Source: Pseudomonas fulva (GTDB lineage: Bacteria; Pseudomonadota; Gammaproteobacteria; Pseudomonadales; Pseudomonadaceae). From it: a stretch of DNA of 64,000 bases. The DNA is taken from the NCBI RefSeq assembly GCF_015680705.1, contig NZ_JADNYP010000018.1:1-64000 (forward strand), written 5' to 3'. How positions within the stretch are numbered: position 1 is the first letter of the stretch; each line of letters begins with the position of its first letter. A model generated the notes under the pieces. It searched no databases. It was not told where the DNA came from and worked only from the letters and a program-made list of their open reading frames with translations. Below are positions 1 through 8,421 of the stretch, in pieces. The position numbers were made by a program, and so were the translations under genes.

Positions 1-18
1 TTTTCCAGTTTCTTTAGG

Positions 19-40
19 CGGGGGGGGGCGGGGGGGCCCC
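19..40. repeat. G-rich homopolymer tract (G9-C-G7-C4)
   Basis: Nine G, one C, seven G and four C follow one another about 190 bases upstream of dacB. Runs this long are rare in Pseudomonas DNA. They are prone to slippage and can fold into a G-quadruplex, and they are also typical places for sequencing or assembly errors. No gene covers the tract. Confidence 0.8.
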
Positions 41-148
41 TGCGTCGAGGTCCCGGCCGGCCCGTTCCGTCGTTACGGCCCGTGGCTTGCCGCCCGGACG
101 TCGTAGCGGTTTTCCGTCGAACGTGACGCAAGGCACCCGCGCTTGGGG

Positions 149-154
149 CATAAT
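149..154 (+). promoter_or_regulatory. Possible -10 element for dacB
   Basis: CATAAT lies about 75 bases before the chosen dacB start and matches a sigma-70 -10 box. I see no good -35 element at 16-18 bases upstream, so this is a weak call. Confidence 0.3.
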
Positions 155-226
155 GCGCACTTGTCTCATGGGGCAACCATCCTTACAGCCCCGTTTTCTT
201 CCCTCGTCCGCAGGGTCCAAGCGCTC

Positions 227-1690
227 ATGATCAAATCGCTCCGCCCATTGTTGCTCGCCGGCCTGCTTCTGCCACTGGCGCTCCCCTCTCACGCCGCTCC
301 CGTCAACACCACTCTGCCGCCCAAGGTGCAACAGGCCCTCAAGGCCAACAAGCTGCAGGATTCGGCCCTGTCGCTGGTGATGTTGCCGCTCGACGGCCCG
401 GGCACGCCCACGGTGTTCAATGCCGATGTGTCGGTCAACCCGGCGTCGACCATGAAACTGGTCACCACCTACGCGGCCCTGGAGCTGCTGGGTCCGACCT
501 TCCAGTGGAAGACCGAATTCTTCACCGATGGCCAGTTGAGCAACGGCGTGTTGGCCGGCAACCTCTACCTCAAGGGTGGTGGCGATCCGAAGCTGAACAT
601 GGAAAAGCTCTGGCTGCTGATGCGAGACCTGCGCGCCAATGGCGTACGAACGATCAGCGGCGACCTGGTGCTCGATCGCAGTCATTTCGTGCAGCCCAAC
701 CTGCCGCAGTTCGTTGACGATGGCGGCGACCTCAACAAGCCGTTCCTGGTCAAGCCCGACTCGCTGCTGGTCAATCTCAAGGCCTTGCGCTTCGTGGCGC
801 GCAACGATGGCGGCAAGGTCCTGGTGTCGGTCGAGCCTCCGATCGCCAACATTCGCATCGACAACCAGGTCAAGGCGATCGCCTCCCGGCAATGCTCGGG
901 CGAAGTACGCTACAACCCGGTGACCGAGGCCAATGGGGTCAGCGTGGTGGTCACTGGCCAGCTCGGCGAAGGGTGCAATTCGCAGACCTACCTGTCGCTG
1001 CTGGATCATCCAACCTATGCTGCCGGCGCGGTGCGGGCGATCTGGAGCGAACTGGGGGGCACCATCCAGGGCCGCGATCGCGTCGAGAACGTGCCCAAGG
1101 ATGCGCGCCTGCTGGCCCGCGCCTTTTCTCCCGACCTGGTCGAAGTGATCCGCGACATCAACAAATACAGCAACAACACCATGGCCCAGCAATTGTTCCT
1201 CAGCCTGGGCGCGCAGTTTCGCACCGATGCCGATGGCGACGATGCCAGGGCCGCGCAGCGGGTGATCCGGCAATGGCTGGCGCGCAAGGGCATCACGGCG
1301 CCTCATCTGGTGATGGAGAACGGCTCGGGCCTGTCGCGCGCCGAACGGGTCAGCACACGCGAGATGGCGGCCTTGTTGCAGGCGGCCTGGAAGAGCCCCT
1401 ATGCGGCCGAATTCATCAGCTCCATGCCCCTGGTAGGCATGGACGGCACCATGCGCAAGCGCCTCAAGCGCACCGCGGTGACTGGCGAAGGCCATATCAA
1501 GACCGGCACGCTCAATACCGTGCGTGCCATCGCGGGCTTCAGTCGGGACAACAATGGCCATACCTGGGCAGTGGCCGCGATCCTCAACGACCCCAAACCC
1601 TGGGGCGCTGCGGCGGTACTCGATCAGGTGCTGCTGGACTTGCACCGCCAGCCCGGCCTTGGCTCCAGCACGGTGAGCAACAAGCCCTGA
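227..1690 (+). CDS. dacB: D-alanyl-D-alanine carboxypeptidase/endopeptidase, penicillin-binding protein 4 (peptidase S13)
   Basis: This periplasmic penicillin-binding protein trims pentapeptides and cuts D,D-crosslinks in peptidoglycan. The 487-residue product starts with a signal peptide (Sec-type hydrophobic core, likely cleavage near residue 23 after SHA). All three serine-acyl transferase motifs are present: STMK at 74-77 (nucleophile Ser74), SNN from residue 315, and KTG from residue 425. The reading frame extends 28 codons upstream, but the ATG at 227 places the signal peptide at the N-terminus. Length fits PBP4. It converges with the diguanylate cyclase gene downstream, and a GC-rich inverted repeat without a T-tract lies between the two stop codons. 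Confidence 0.96.
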   Translation: MIKSLRPLLLAGLLLPLALPSHAAPVNTTLPPKVQQALKANKLQDSALSLVMLPLDGPGTPTVFNADVSVNPASTMKLVTTYAALELLGPTFQWKTEFFTDGQLSNGVLAGNLYLKGGGDPKLNMEKLWLLMRDLRANGVRTISGDLVLDRSHFVQPNLPQFVDDGGDLNKPFLVKPDSLLVNLKALRFVARNDGGKVLVSVEPPIANIRIDNQVKAIASRQCSGEVRYNPVTEANGVSVVVTGQLGEGCNSQTYLSLLDHPTYAAGAVRAIWSELGGTIQGRDRVENVPKDARLLARAFSPDLVEVIRDINKYSNNTMAQQLFLSLGAQFRTDADGDDARAAQRVIRQWLARKGITAPHLVMENGSGLSRAERVSTREMAALLQAAWKSPYAAEFISSMPLVGMDGTMRKRLKRTAVTGEGHIKTGTLNTVRAIAGFSRDNNGHTWAVAAILNDPKPWGAAAVLDQVLLDLHRQPGLGSSTVSNKP

Positions 1691-1743
1691 CCGGCCCTGG
1701 CACGTCCCGCTGCCGGCACGCTGCGCCCGGGACGGGCAACGGT

Positions 1744-4059
1744 TCAGGCGGGTTCGACCTCGACCCGGTCGCGCCCGGCCTGCTTGGCGGCATAGACCAG
1801 CGCATCGGCCCTGAGCAGCAGAGAGTCGATCCCTTCGCCAAGCCGCCAGCCAACCACGCCGAAGCTGGCCGTGACCTGCCCTACGCCCTCCACCGCGGCG
1901 CCGCGCACGCCCTGCCACAGTTGCAGCGCCAGACAGCGCGCCTGTTCTGCGCTACTGCCGGGGCACAGGACGATGAATTCCTCGCCACCCAGGCGGCAGA
2001 AAACATCGCTGCGTCGCAGGCGCGCACCGATGCTCTGACACAGGCTGAGCAGCACCTGGTCGCCAGCGGCATGGCCGAATCGATCGTTGATGCGCTTGAA
2101 ATGGTCGACATCCAACATGATCACCGCCAGGTCCAGCCCATCTCGCCTGGCTCGTTCCAGCTCGTGCTCGATCCGCTGCTCAAAGTAGCGCCGGTTGTAC
2201 ACGCCGGTCAGCGCGTCGGTGATGGACAGGGTCCGCAGCTCCTCTTCGACGCGCTTGAGATCGGAAATGTCGCTTAGGTAGCCATGCCATAGCGTACCGC
2301 CGCCCTCGACGCGCTCTGGGGTCGCCTCGCCCCTGACCCAGCGCGTCCCGGACTCGGGCAGCAGCACCCGATACTCCTCTCGCCATGGCGCAAGGTCCCG
2401 GGCGGACTGGACGATGGAAGCCGCTACCCGCGCCTGGTCGTCAGGATGGATACGCTCGAACACGGCCGAGCCATCCTCGCGCAACAACCTGGGCTCGATT
2501 TCGTAGATGTCGCGCAAGCCTTCGCTGGCATAGCTGAAACAGCAACTGCCATCAGGGAAACGGCGGAACTGATAGATCCCCCCTGGCACCTGGGCGCTGA
2601 GCTTCTCCAGCAAGCGGTCACGCTCGGCCAACGCCTCATGACTGCGCCGGCGCTCGGTGACATCGATGCAAATGGCCAGGTGTCCCGACCAGAGGCCCTG
2701 CTCATCGAATACCGCCGTCACCAGCATGTTCGCCAGCAACCGGGAGCCGTCCTTGCGTACCAGCGTCCATTCGCCTGGCTCCCCTCCGGCGCGCTGCGCG
2801 GTTTCGGCGAACATCGCCTGGCCAGGCGCGATCTGTCGTCCATAGCGCAGGCTCAGTATCCGCGCGCGACGCTCCAGCTCCTGCGGCTCGACCAGGTCGC
2901 CGAGCGTCAGACACCCGACCGCCTCGCCCGCCGAATACCCCAGCATGCGTTCGGCACCGGCATTGAAGGTGCTGACCACGCCCTTGAGCGTCGTGGCGAT
3001 GATCGCCACCTGGGTGGCCGCGTCGAGCACGCTGCGCAATCGATGATCCGCGTCGCGCAAGGCCTGTTCACTGAGCTGGAGTTCGGCGGTACGTTGCGCG
3101 ATCACGCCCAAGGCTCGTTGGCGCTGGCTGAGCAGGCGGTACAGCAAGCCCCCCGCGAGCAGGCTCAACAGACCACCCAGCACACTGGTGATCGCGACCA
3201 GCGCCGAGCGATTGTGCCGGAGGAAGACCAGGCTGGGCCGGATGACCAGTTCATACTGCCGGTTCGCGACGGGCAAAAGGCGTCTGCTGCTCAGGTCCAG
3301 GGTGGCAGGCGTATTGGGCGAGACATACAGTGCCTGACCCACCGCGCCATTGGAGACATCGTACAGACGCAGCGCCAAATCCTCGTCCGCCCCGCCTGGA
3401 AACCGGTTGCCCATCAGTTCGGCAAGATTCGCCAGCGCAAACACGTAGCCGGCGGGAGGTGCCGCGCCTGACGTGGCAGGCATCACCGGCGCGAGCAGCA
3501 TCAGCGTGGCGCCCTGTTCGGCACCCGTGAAAGTCAAGGGTGCCGCAACGGCCGGGCCTGCTGTCGCCTCGGCCTGGCCAAGCGCCGTCGCTACGGTTTC
3601 GATCCCACGAAGATCGCGACCGACCAGCGATGCCTGCGCACCGGCTGGCTCGACATACTGCACCGGATAGTGACGACTGCGTGCTGGCGCAGGCACCTCG
3701 AGCCGCTGCGCCGACTCGACACGCGGCGCCCATCCATAGGCGAAACCCGTGTGCAGCGAGCCACGGACAAAGCCTGCGAACGTGTCAAGATCGCCTACAT
3801 CCAAATAGCTCAGGAACCCCCGCAAGCTGTCCAGACTAACGGCTTGCCTGGCCAGGCGCTCGGCAACCTGGCTGTGTCGCTCGTTCGCCAGCAGGTCGAA
3901 ACGCTGATGCAGCTGCTGCTGGGACAACCCATGGGCAGTCATGGCCACTGCTGCGGTCAACAGCCCGCCAGCCACCGCCGCGCCCAATGCAGCCATCCAG
4001 GGCGAAAGCGACTCGCTGGCGAAGCCGAGCATCTTCGAACGTGCGCCATACCTGGGCAT
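1744..4059 (-). CDS. Membrane diguanylate cyclase with CHASE, two PAS and GGDEF domains
   Basis: Predicted to make cyclic di-GMP in response to an extracytoplasmic signal. In the 771 residues I see: a first membrane segment near 22-44, a periplasmic CHASE-type sensor at about 45-275, a second membrane segment near 285-310, a PAS domain at about 335-465, a second PAS/PAC at about 485-605, and a GGDEF domain from 610 to the end. The active-site motif is GGEEF at 691-695. An RxxD product-inhibition site (R682-D685) sits exactly five residues before it, so an active, feedback-inhibited cyclase is expected. There is no EAL domain. It stands alone between dacB and rlmKL, and no partner gene is visible. 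Confidence 0.93.
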   Translation of the reverse strand: MPRYGARSKMLGFASESLSPWMAALGAAVAGGLLTAAVAMTAHGLSQQQLHQRFDLLANERHSQVAERLARQAVSLDSLRGFLSYLDVGDLDTFAGFVRGSLHTGFAYGWAPRVESAQRLEVPAPARSRHYPVQYVEPAGAQASLVGRDLRGIETVATALGQAEATAGPAVAAPLTFTGAEQGATLMLLAPVMPATSGAAPPAGYVFALANLAELMGNRFPGGADEDLALRLYDVSNGAVGQALYVSPNTPATLDLSSRRLLPVANRQYELVIRPSLVFLRHNRSALVAITSVLGGLLSLLAGGLLYRLLSQRQRALGVIAQRTAELQLSEQALRDADHRLRSVLDAATQVAIIATTLKGVVSTFNAGAERMLGYSAGEAVGCLTLGDLVEPQELERRARILSLRYGRQIAPGQAMFAETAQRAGGEPGEWTLVRKDGSRLLANMLVTAVFDEQGLWSGHLAICIDVTERRRSHEALAERDRLLEKLSAQVPGGIYQFRRFPDGSCCFSYASEGLRDIYEIEPRLLREDGSAVFERIHPDDQARVAASIVQSARDLAPWREEYRVLLPESGTRWVRGEATPERVEGGGTLWHGYLSDISDLKRVEEELRTLSITDALTGVYNRRYFEQRIEHELERARRDGLDLAVIMLDVDHFKRINDRFGHAAGDQVLLSLCQSIGARLRRSDVFCRLGGEEFIVLCPGSSAEQARCLALQLWQGVRGAAVEGVGQVTASFGVVGWRLGEGIDSLLLRADALVYAAKQAGRDRVEVEPA

Positions 4060-4149
4060 AAAGCTTTCTCGACGGGTCAGCGCCCTGTACCTCCATGGTT
4101 CCCGCGGCCTTTATAACCACTGGCTACCACCGCTGCAACAGCTGGCGCC

Positions 4150-6342
4150 TCAGCGCAGCCGCAGGCTCCAGGCACGATGGATCTTCGGGTTGCGCGCAAA
4201 GTCCGGGTCGAGCGTGTGGCGGCTGATTTCTTCCACGGCATAGCGTTCGGCCAGATGCGGATCGAGTTCGAAGCGACGGAAGTTGTTGGAAAAATAAAGC
4301 ACGCCGCCAGGCGCCAGGCGCGCCATGGCCAGGTCGAGCAGTTGCACATGATCGCGCTGCACATCGAACACCCCTTCCATGCGCTTGGAATTGGAAAAGG
4401 TCGGTGGATCGATGAAGATCAGGTCGTAGCTGTCCCGGCAGGCTTGCAGCCAGGCCATCACGTCGCCTTGTTCCAGGCGGTGGCGATCGGAAAAGCCGTT
4501 GAGCGAAAGATTGCGACGCGCCCAGTCCAGGTAGGTGCGGGACAGGTCGACGCTGGTGGTTTCCCGTGCCCCGCCCTTGGCCGCGTGCACCGTTGCCGTG
4601 GCGGTGTAGCAGAACAGGTTGAGGAATCGCTTGCCGGCGGCCTCGCGCTGGATACGCATGCGCATCGGCCGATGGTCAAGGAACAGGCCGGTATCGAGGT
4701 AGTCGGTCAGGTTGACCAGCAGCTTGGCACCACCTTCGTCGACCTCCATGAACTGCCCCTGGCTCGCCTGGCGCTGATACTGGCGAGTACCGGTCTGCCG
4801 CTCGCGACGCTTGAGCACCACCCGCCCCGCAGGCACGCCCAGCGCCTGCGGAATCGCCGCCAGGGCATCGAGCAGACGAGCCTGGGCCTTGTCCGGGTCG
4901 ACCGAGCGCGGCGCAGCGTATTCCTGCACATGCACCCAGTCCTGGTACAGATCGACCGCCAGGGCATATTCAGGCATGTCGGCATCGTAGAGACGATAAC
5001 AGCCTACCTGCTCGCGCCGGGCCCACTTGCCCAGTTGCCTGGCATTCTTCTGCAGGCGGTTGGCGAACATCTGCGCGCCTTCGCTCAGGCGTGCCGGCTC
5101 GCTAGCGGTCGATGCCTGGACAGGCTCGTGCCCAGGCGTCGGGGCCGACCGCTGGCGCTCACCCGTCACGAACTGGTCAGGCTGAACCTTGATCAGGAGC
5201 AGCTTGCAAGGCAGTGCGCCGTTCCAGAAGGCGTACTGCTTGTGGCTGCGCAGGCCCATGCGCTTGCCCAGCTCCGGAGCGCCGGTAAAGACGGCCGCCT
5301 CCCAGCCCATGCATGCCTGGCGCAGACGCTCGCCAAGGTTCTGGTAGAGATACAGCAAGCTGGCCTCGTCGCCCAGCCGCTCGCCGTAGGGCGGGTTGCA
5401 GATCACCAGGCCTTTCTGGTTCTGGTCCGGGCGTGGTTCGAAGGTGCCGACTTCACCCTGGTAGATCTTGACCCAGTCGCCCAGGCCGGCGCGCTCGACG
5501 TTGTTGCGTCCAGGCTGGATCAGGCGCGGATCGGCTTCGTAGCCACGAATCCACGACGCCGGTCGGGCCTTGCCGGCTTCGGCGCGGGCCTGCGCCTGGT
5601 CATGCACCTTGCGCCACAGCGCCGGCACGTGGCCAAGCCAGCCGCTGAAGCCCCAGCGTTCGCGCTTGAGGTTGGGAGCGATATCGGCTGCCATCATGGC
5701 GGCCTCGACCAGGAACGTCCCGACGCCACACATCGGGTCGGCTAGTGCGCCACCGGCGGCGGCGATCCGTGGCCAACCGGCCCGGATCAGCACCGCCGCG
5801 GCAAGGTTTTCCTTGAGCGGCGCGGCGCCCTGCTGCAGGCGGTAACCACGTTGATGCAAGCTGTGCCCGGACAGATCCAACGACAGGATCGCCTCGCCCC
5901 GCTCCAGACGCAGATGGACCCGCACGTCAGGGTCGAGCTTGTCCACCGAAGGCCGTCGGCCGTCACGGTCGCGAAGCTTGTCGACGATGGCGTCCTTGAC
6001 CTTGAGCGCGCCGAAATGAGTGTTGTCGATGCCCGAGCCATGGCCGCTGAACTCTACCGCCAGCGTCCCATCGGCGGCTAGGTGGTCCTGCCAGTCGACG
6101 TCATGCACGCCTTGATACAAGTCGTCGGCGTTGCTCATGGTGAAGCGCTCGAGCACCAGCAGCACGCGGTTGGCCAGGCGCGACCAGAGACATAGCCGAT
6201 AGGCCGTCTCCATGTCGCCCGCACCACGGATCGCCGAGGTATGTTCACGCACATCGAGCAGGCCGAGGCCGCGGGCTTCTTCCGCGAGCAAGCCTTCGAG
6301 GCCCTTGGGGCAGGTTAGGTAGAGTTCGTAGCGATCCGACAT
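4150..6342 (-). CDS. rlmKL: Bifunctional 23S rRNA (guanine-N2-)-methyltransferase RlmL / (guanine-N7-)-methyltransferase RlmK
   Basis: This enzyme makes m2G2445 and m7G2069 (E. coli numbering) in 23S rRNA. The 730 residues contain an N-terminal THUMP region (about 45-160), the RlmL Rossmann fold with a DPMCGVGTF SAM loop near 202 and the NPPY catalytic motif at 316-319, and a C-terminal RlmK methyltransferase ending with a DPPTF motif. I chose the ATG at 6342 because MSDRYELYL is the conserved N-terminus. The frame stays open 58 codons upstream, but that stretch reads as non-coding. Length is close to the 702 residues of the E. coli fusion protein. Confidence 0.96.
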   Translation of the reverse strand: MSDRYELYLTCPKGLEGLLAEEARGLGLLDVREHTSAIRGAGDMETAYRLCLWSRLANRVLLVLERFTMSNADDLYQGVHDVDWQDHLAADGTLAVEFSGHGSGIDNTHFGALKVKDAIVDKLRDRDGRRPSVDKLDPDVRVHLRLERGEAILSLDLSGHSLHQRGYRLQQGAAPLKENLAAAVLIRAGWPRIAAAGGALADPMCGVGTFLVEAAMMAADIAPNLKRERWGFSGWLGHVPALWRKVHDQAQARAEAGKARPASWIRGYEADPRLIQPGRNNVERAGLGDWVKIYQGEVGTFEPRPDQNQKGLVICNPPYGERLGDEASLLYLYQNLGERLRQACMGWEAAVFTGAPELGKRMGLRSHKQYAFWNGALPCKLLLIKVQPDQFVTGERQRSAPTPGHEPVQASTASEPARLSEGAQMFANRLQKNARQLGKWARREQVGCYRLYDADMPEYALAVDLYQDWVHVQEYAAPRSVDPDKAQARLLDALAAIPQALGVPAGRVVLKRRERQTGTRQYQRQASQGQFMEVDEGGAKLLVNLTDYLDTGLFLDHRPMRMRIQREAAGKRFLNLFCYTATATVHAAKGGARETTSVDLSRTYLDWARRNLSLNGFSDRHRLEQGDVMAWLQACRDSYDLIFIDPPTFSNSKRMEGVFDVQRDHVQLLDLAMARLAPGGVLYFSNNFRRFELDPHLAERYAVEEISRHTLDPDFARNPKIHRAWSLRLR

Positions 6343-6868
6343 GACAAATCCAGGCCTTTGGTGGCTGTAGGGGACCAGGCGCGCACGCCTGGCCGATGTT
6401 TGCCCGGTTGCCTTTCCAGGGACATCCGGGTGGCGTCCCGAAGCCGGGAGCGCCAGTGCCAGGGGCACAAGGGGCCGAGCCCCTTGGATCGCCCAGCGAG
6501 AAAAAAATTTCCGCAAGCAGGGCCAAAGCGACCCTTCGTCGTATTACCCGATGCTGGCTACTCTTCCAAAGCAATGATAGCTATATGCCTTGATCCGCGC
6601 TCAAACCCAGCACCTAGAGGGATATCATCGCAATAGAGTTGCGACTCATTTACTTACTTATCCTTTCATCCACTGAAAGGTTACGTCCTTATGACAAATC
6701 GATCATTCACACCGCAGGATGCATTGGTTAGAACTGACCCAGGTCGTCTTGCAACAGGGCGACACCATGCTCGCCACGCCGGCAGCGAGCATACACCGGC
6801 AGAACGATTCTGCCCGGCCTCGCAGAGGCCGACGGGACATTACAGTCAACAAGTGAGGGCAATACCCT
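6343..6868. promoter_or_regulatory. Gene-poor region between rlmKL and rmf: rmf leader, AT-rich, with hairpin and possible small ORF
   Basis: This 526-base gap between divergent genes is AT-rich in its middle (about 6550-6710), unlike its surroundings. It holds a CCTTTC/GAAAGG stem at 6662-6680, directly followed by an ATG at 6691 that opens a 63-codon frame running 14 bases into rmf. A second small GC stem lies near 6820. The region probably carries the rmf promoter and a structured 5' leader; I could not fix a promoter with confidence. Confidence 0.5.
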
Positions 6869-6882
6869 ATGAGAAGACTTAA
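6691..6882 (+). CDS. Possible 63-codon leader ORF overlapping the rmf start
   Basis: The frame starts with ATG ten bases after an AAAGG that could serve as ribosome-binding site, and that AAAGG is one arm of the 6662-6680 hairpin. The product is polar and rich in Arg, His, Pro and Thr, with no recognisable domain, signal peptide or membrane segment. It ends 14 bases inside rmf in another frame, so translating it could affect rmf initiation. It may equally be a chance frame in the rmf leader. Confidence 0.2.
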   Translation: MTNRSFTPQDALVRTDPGRLATGRHHARHAGSEHTPAERFCPASQRPTGHYSQQVRAIPYEKT

Positions 6883-7084
6883 GCGTGATCCGTTGGAAAG
6901 AGCATATTCACGTGGCTACCAGTATGGGGTCACCGGCAAATCCCGCGAGCTGTGCCCCTTCAGCCTGCCGTCCGTACGCCAGGCATGGATCAACGGTTGG
7001 CGCGAAGGCCGCGGGGACAACTGGGACGGCATGACCGGCACGGCTGGCATCCACAGACTCAACGAAAATCACGCCGTTGGCTGA
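6869..7084 (+). CDS. rmf: Ribosome modulation factor
   Basis: Rmf binds 70S ribosomes in stationary phase or starvation and drives their dimerisation into inactive 100S particles. The 71-residue product is basic and has the conserved body of the family: KRDPLERAY near the start, GYQYGVTGKSRELCPF in the middle and RQAWINGWREGR near residue 40-50. The Pseudomonas protein is longer at the C-terminus than the 55-residue E. coli one. A hairpin with a short T-run follows 60 bases downstream. Confidence 0.96.
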   Translation: MRRLKRDPLERAYSRGYQYGVTGKSRELCPFSLPSVRQAWINGWREGRGDNWDGMTGTAGIHRLNENHAVG

Positions 7085-7142
7085 GCGAGGTTCTGACATT
7101 CATCCACCATGCACGCCCTGATTGGGCGGCGGGCTGATGCCC

Positions 7143-7168
7143 AGGGCCCCTCCATGGGGCCCTTTCGC
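7143..7168 (+). terminator. Probable intrinsic terminator of rmf
   Basis: An 8-bp perfect stem (AGGGCCCC / GGGGCCCT) with a 5-base loop is followed by a pyrimidine-rich TTTCGCTCC. It lies between the convergent rmf and pyrD stop codons. The T-tract is short, so termination may be incomplete. Confidence 0.55.
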
Positions 7169-7176
7169 TCCACTTC

Positions 7177-8199
7177 TCAGCGCCGAATGGCCGCGATGGC
7201 ATCCACCGATTCGCGGATCAACGCCGGCCCCTTGTAGATGAACCCCGAATAGATCTGCACCAGGCTGGCCCCCGCCGTGATCTTTTCGGCGGCATGCCTG
7301 CCCTCGGTGATGCCGCCAGCGGCGATGATCGGCATTCTCCCAGCCAGTTCACCCGCCAGGATCCTCACCGTGTGGGTGCTCCTCTCAAATACCGGTGCGC
7401 CGGACAGCCCGCCTGCCTCATCGCTGAACGGCAAGCCTTCGACACCTTCGCGTGCGAGAGTGGTATTGGTGGCTATTACCGCGTCCATGCCCGAGTCAAG
7501 CAAGGCAGCGGCCACCAGTGCCGTTTCTTCATCCGTCATGTCAGGTGCGATCTTGATCGCCAACGGCACTCGCCGGCCGTGCACGAGCGCCAGCTGTTCG
7601 CGCCGGACCGCCAGGGCATCGAGAAGCTGCTTGAGCGAATCGCCGAACTGCAACGTACGCAGCCCCGGCGTGTTCGGCGAGCTGACGTTGACCGTCACGT
7701 AGCTGGCTTCAGCGTAGACCTTGTCCAGGCAGACCAGGTAGTCGTCCACCGCGCGCTCGACCGGCGTGTCGAAGTTCTTGCCGATGTTGATGCCCAGGAC
7801 ACCGTCATGACGTGAAGCCCGTACCCGTGACAGCAGGTGGTCGACACCCAGGTTGTTGAAGCCCATGCGGTTGATGATCGCCGTCGCCTGCGGCAGGCGG
7901 AACAGCCGCGGCCTGGGATTGCCTGGTTGCGGACGCGGCGTGACGGTGCCGATCTCGAGGAAACCGAAACCGAGCTGGGCGAAGCCGTCGATGGCCGTGC
8001 CATTCTTGTCCAGGCCCGCGGCCAACCCGACCGGATTGGCAAACTCGAGCCCCATGACCGTGACCGGCAGGGCCGAGGGCTGCTTGCACAGCAGGCCGTT
8101 GAGCCCGAGCCGGCCACCGGCACCGATCAGGTCCAGCGACAGGTCGTGGGAGGTTTCCGGAGAAAGCTTGAACAGTAGCTGGCGGGCCAGGTTATACAT
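7177..8199 (-). CDS. pyrD: Dihydroorotate dehydrogenase (quinone), class 2
   Basis: PyrD oxidises dihydroorotate to orotate in pyrimidine synthesis and passes electrons to membrane quinones. The 340-residue product begins MYNLARQLLFKL, the amphipathic helix typical of membrane-bound class 2 enzymes. FMN and substrate motifs follow: GLAAGLDKNG near 60-70, NRMGFNN, NVSSPNTPGL with the catalytic serine region, and the C-terminal AAGGITEG and LVQIYSGFIYKGP. I chose the ATG at 8199; a second ATG six bases upstream and a long open extension are less likely. It converges with rmf. Confidence 0.96.
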   Translation of the reverse strand: MYNLARQLLFKLSPETSHDLSLDLIGAGGRLGLNGLLCKQPSALPVTVMGLEFANPVGLAAGLDKNGTAIDGFAQLGFGFLEIGTVTPRPQPGNPRPRLFRLPQATAIINRMGFNNLGVDHLLSRVRASRHDGVLGINIGKNFDTPVERAVDDYLVCLDKVYAEASYVTVNVSSPNTPGLRTLQFGDSLKQLLDALAVRREQLALVHGRRVPLAIKIAPDMTDEETALVAAALLDSGMDAVIATNTTLAREGVEGLPFSDEAGGLSGAPVFERSTHTVRILAGELAGRMPIIAAGGITEGRHAAEKITAGASLVQIYSGFIYKGPALIRESVDAIAAIRR

Positions 8200-8372
8200 G
8201 GGCATAGGGGATTCGAGGTGAATGAAGGGGCGATTATAGCCAGCACGTGGCGCCGACGACAGGGTCGCTTGGCATAGGGTGGCCATGCAGCACATGCGCT
8301 TGGCAGCGGGGCGGACTCCAGTGGCCAGGTTACGGCCTGCCAGGCGGCGCCTGGCGCAGGCTCTGGCATCTG

Positions 8373-8407
8373 AAAAAGAAGAACCCGGCCGAGGCCGGGT
8401 TCTTTTC
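8373..8407 (-). terminator. Intrinsic terminator of oprF
   Basis: Read on the minus strand, GAACCCGGCC / GGCCGGGTTC forms a 10-bp GC-rich stem with a very short loop, followed by a T-rich tract (TTCTTTTTC). It sits 15 bases after the oprF stop codon, as expected for a very highly expressed porin gene. Confidence 0.85.
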
Positions 8408-8421
8408 AAGCATCAAACCAA

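Noticed and set aside
1703..1734. CGTCCCG/CGGGACG inverted repeat between dacB and the cyclase gene.
   Set aside because: Long loop and no T-tract on either strand, so I do not call a terminator.
6625..6655. Fur-box-like AT-rich words upstream of rmf.
   Set aside because: Only a short GAGT/ACTC symmetry is present, well below a 19-bp Fur palindrome, and no iron gene is nearby.
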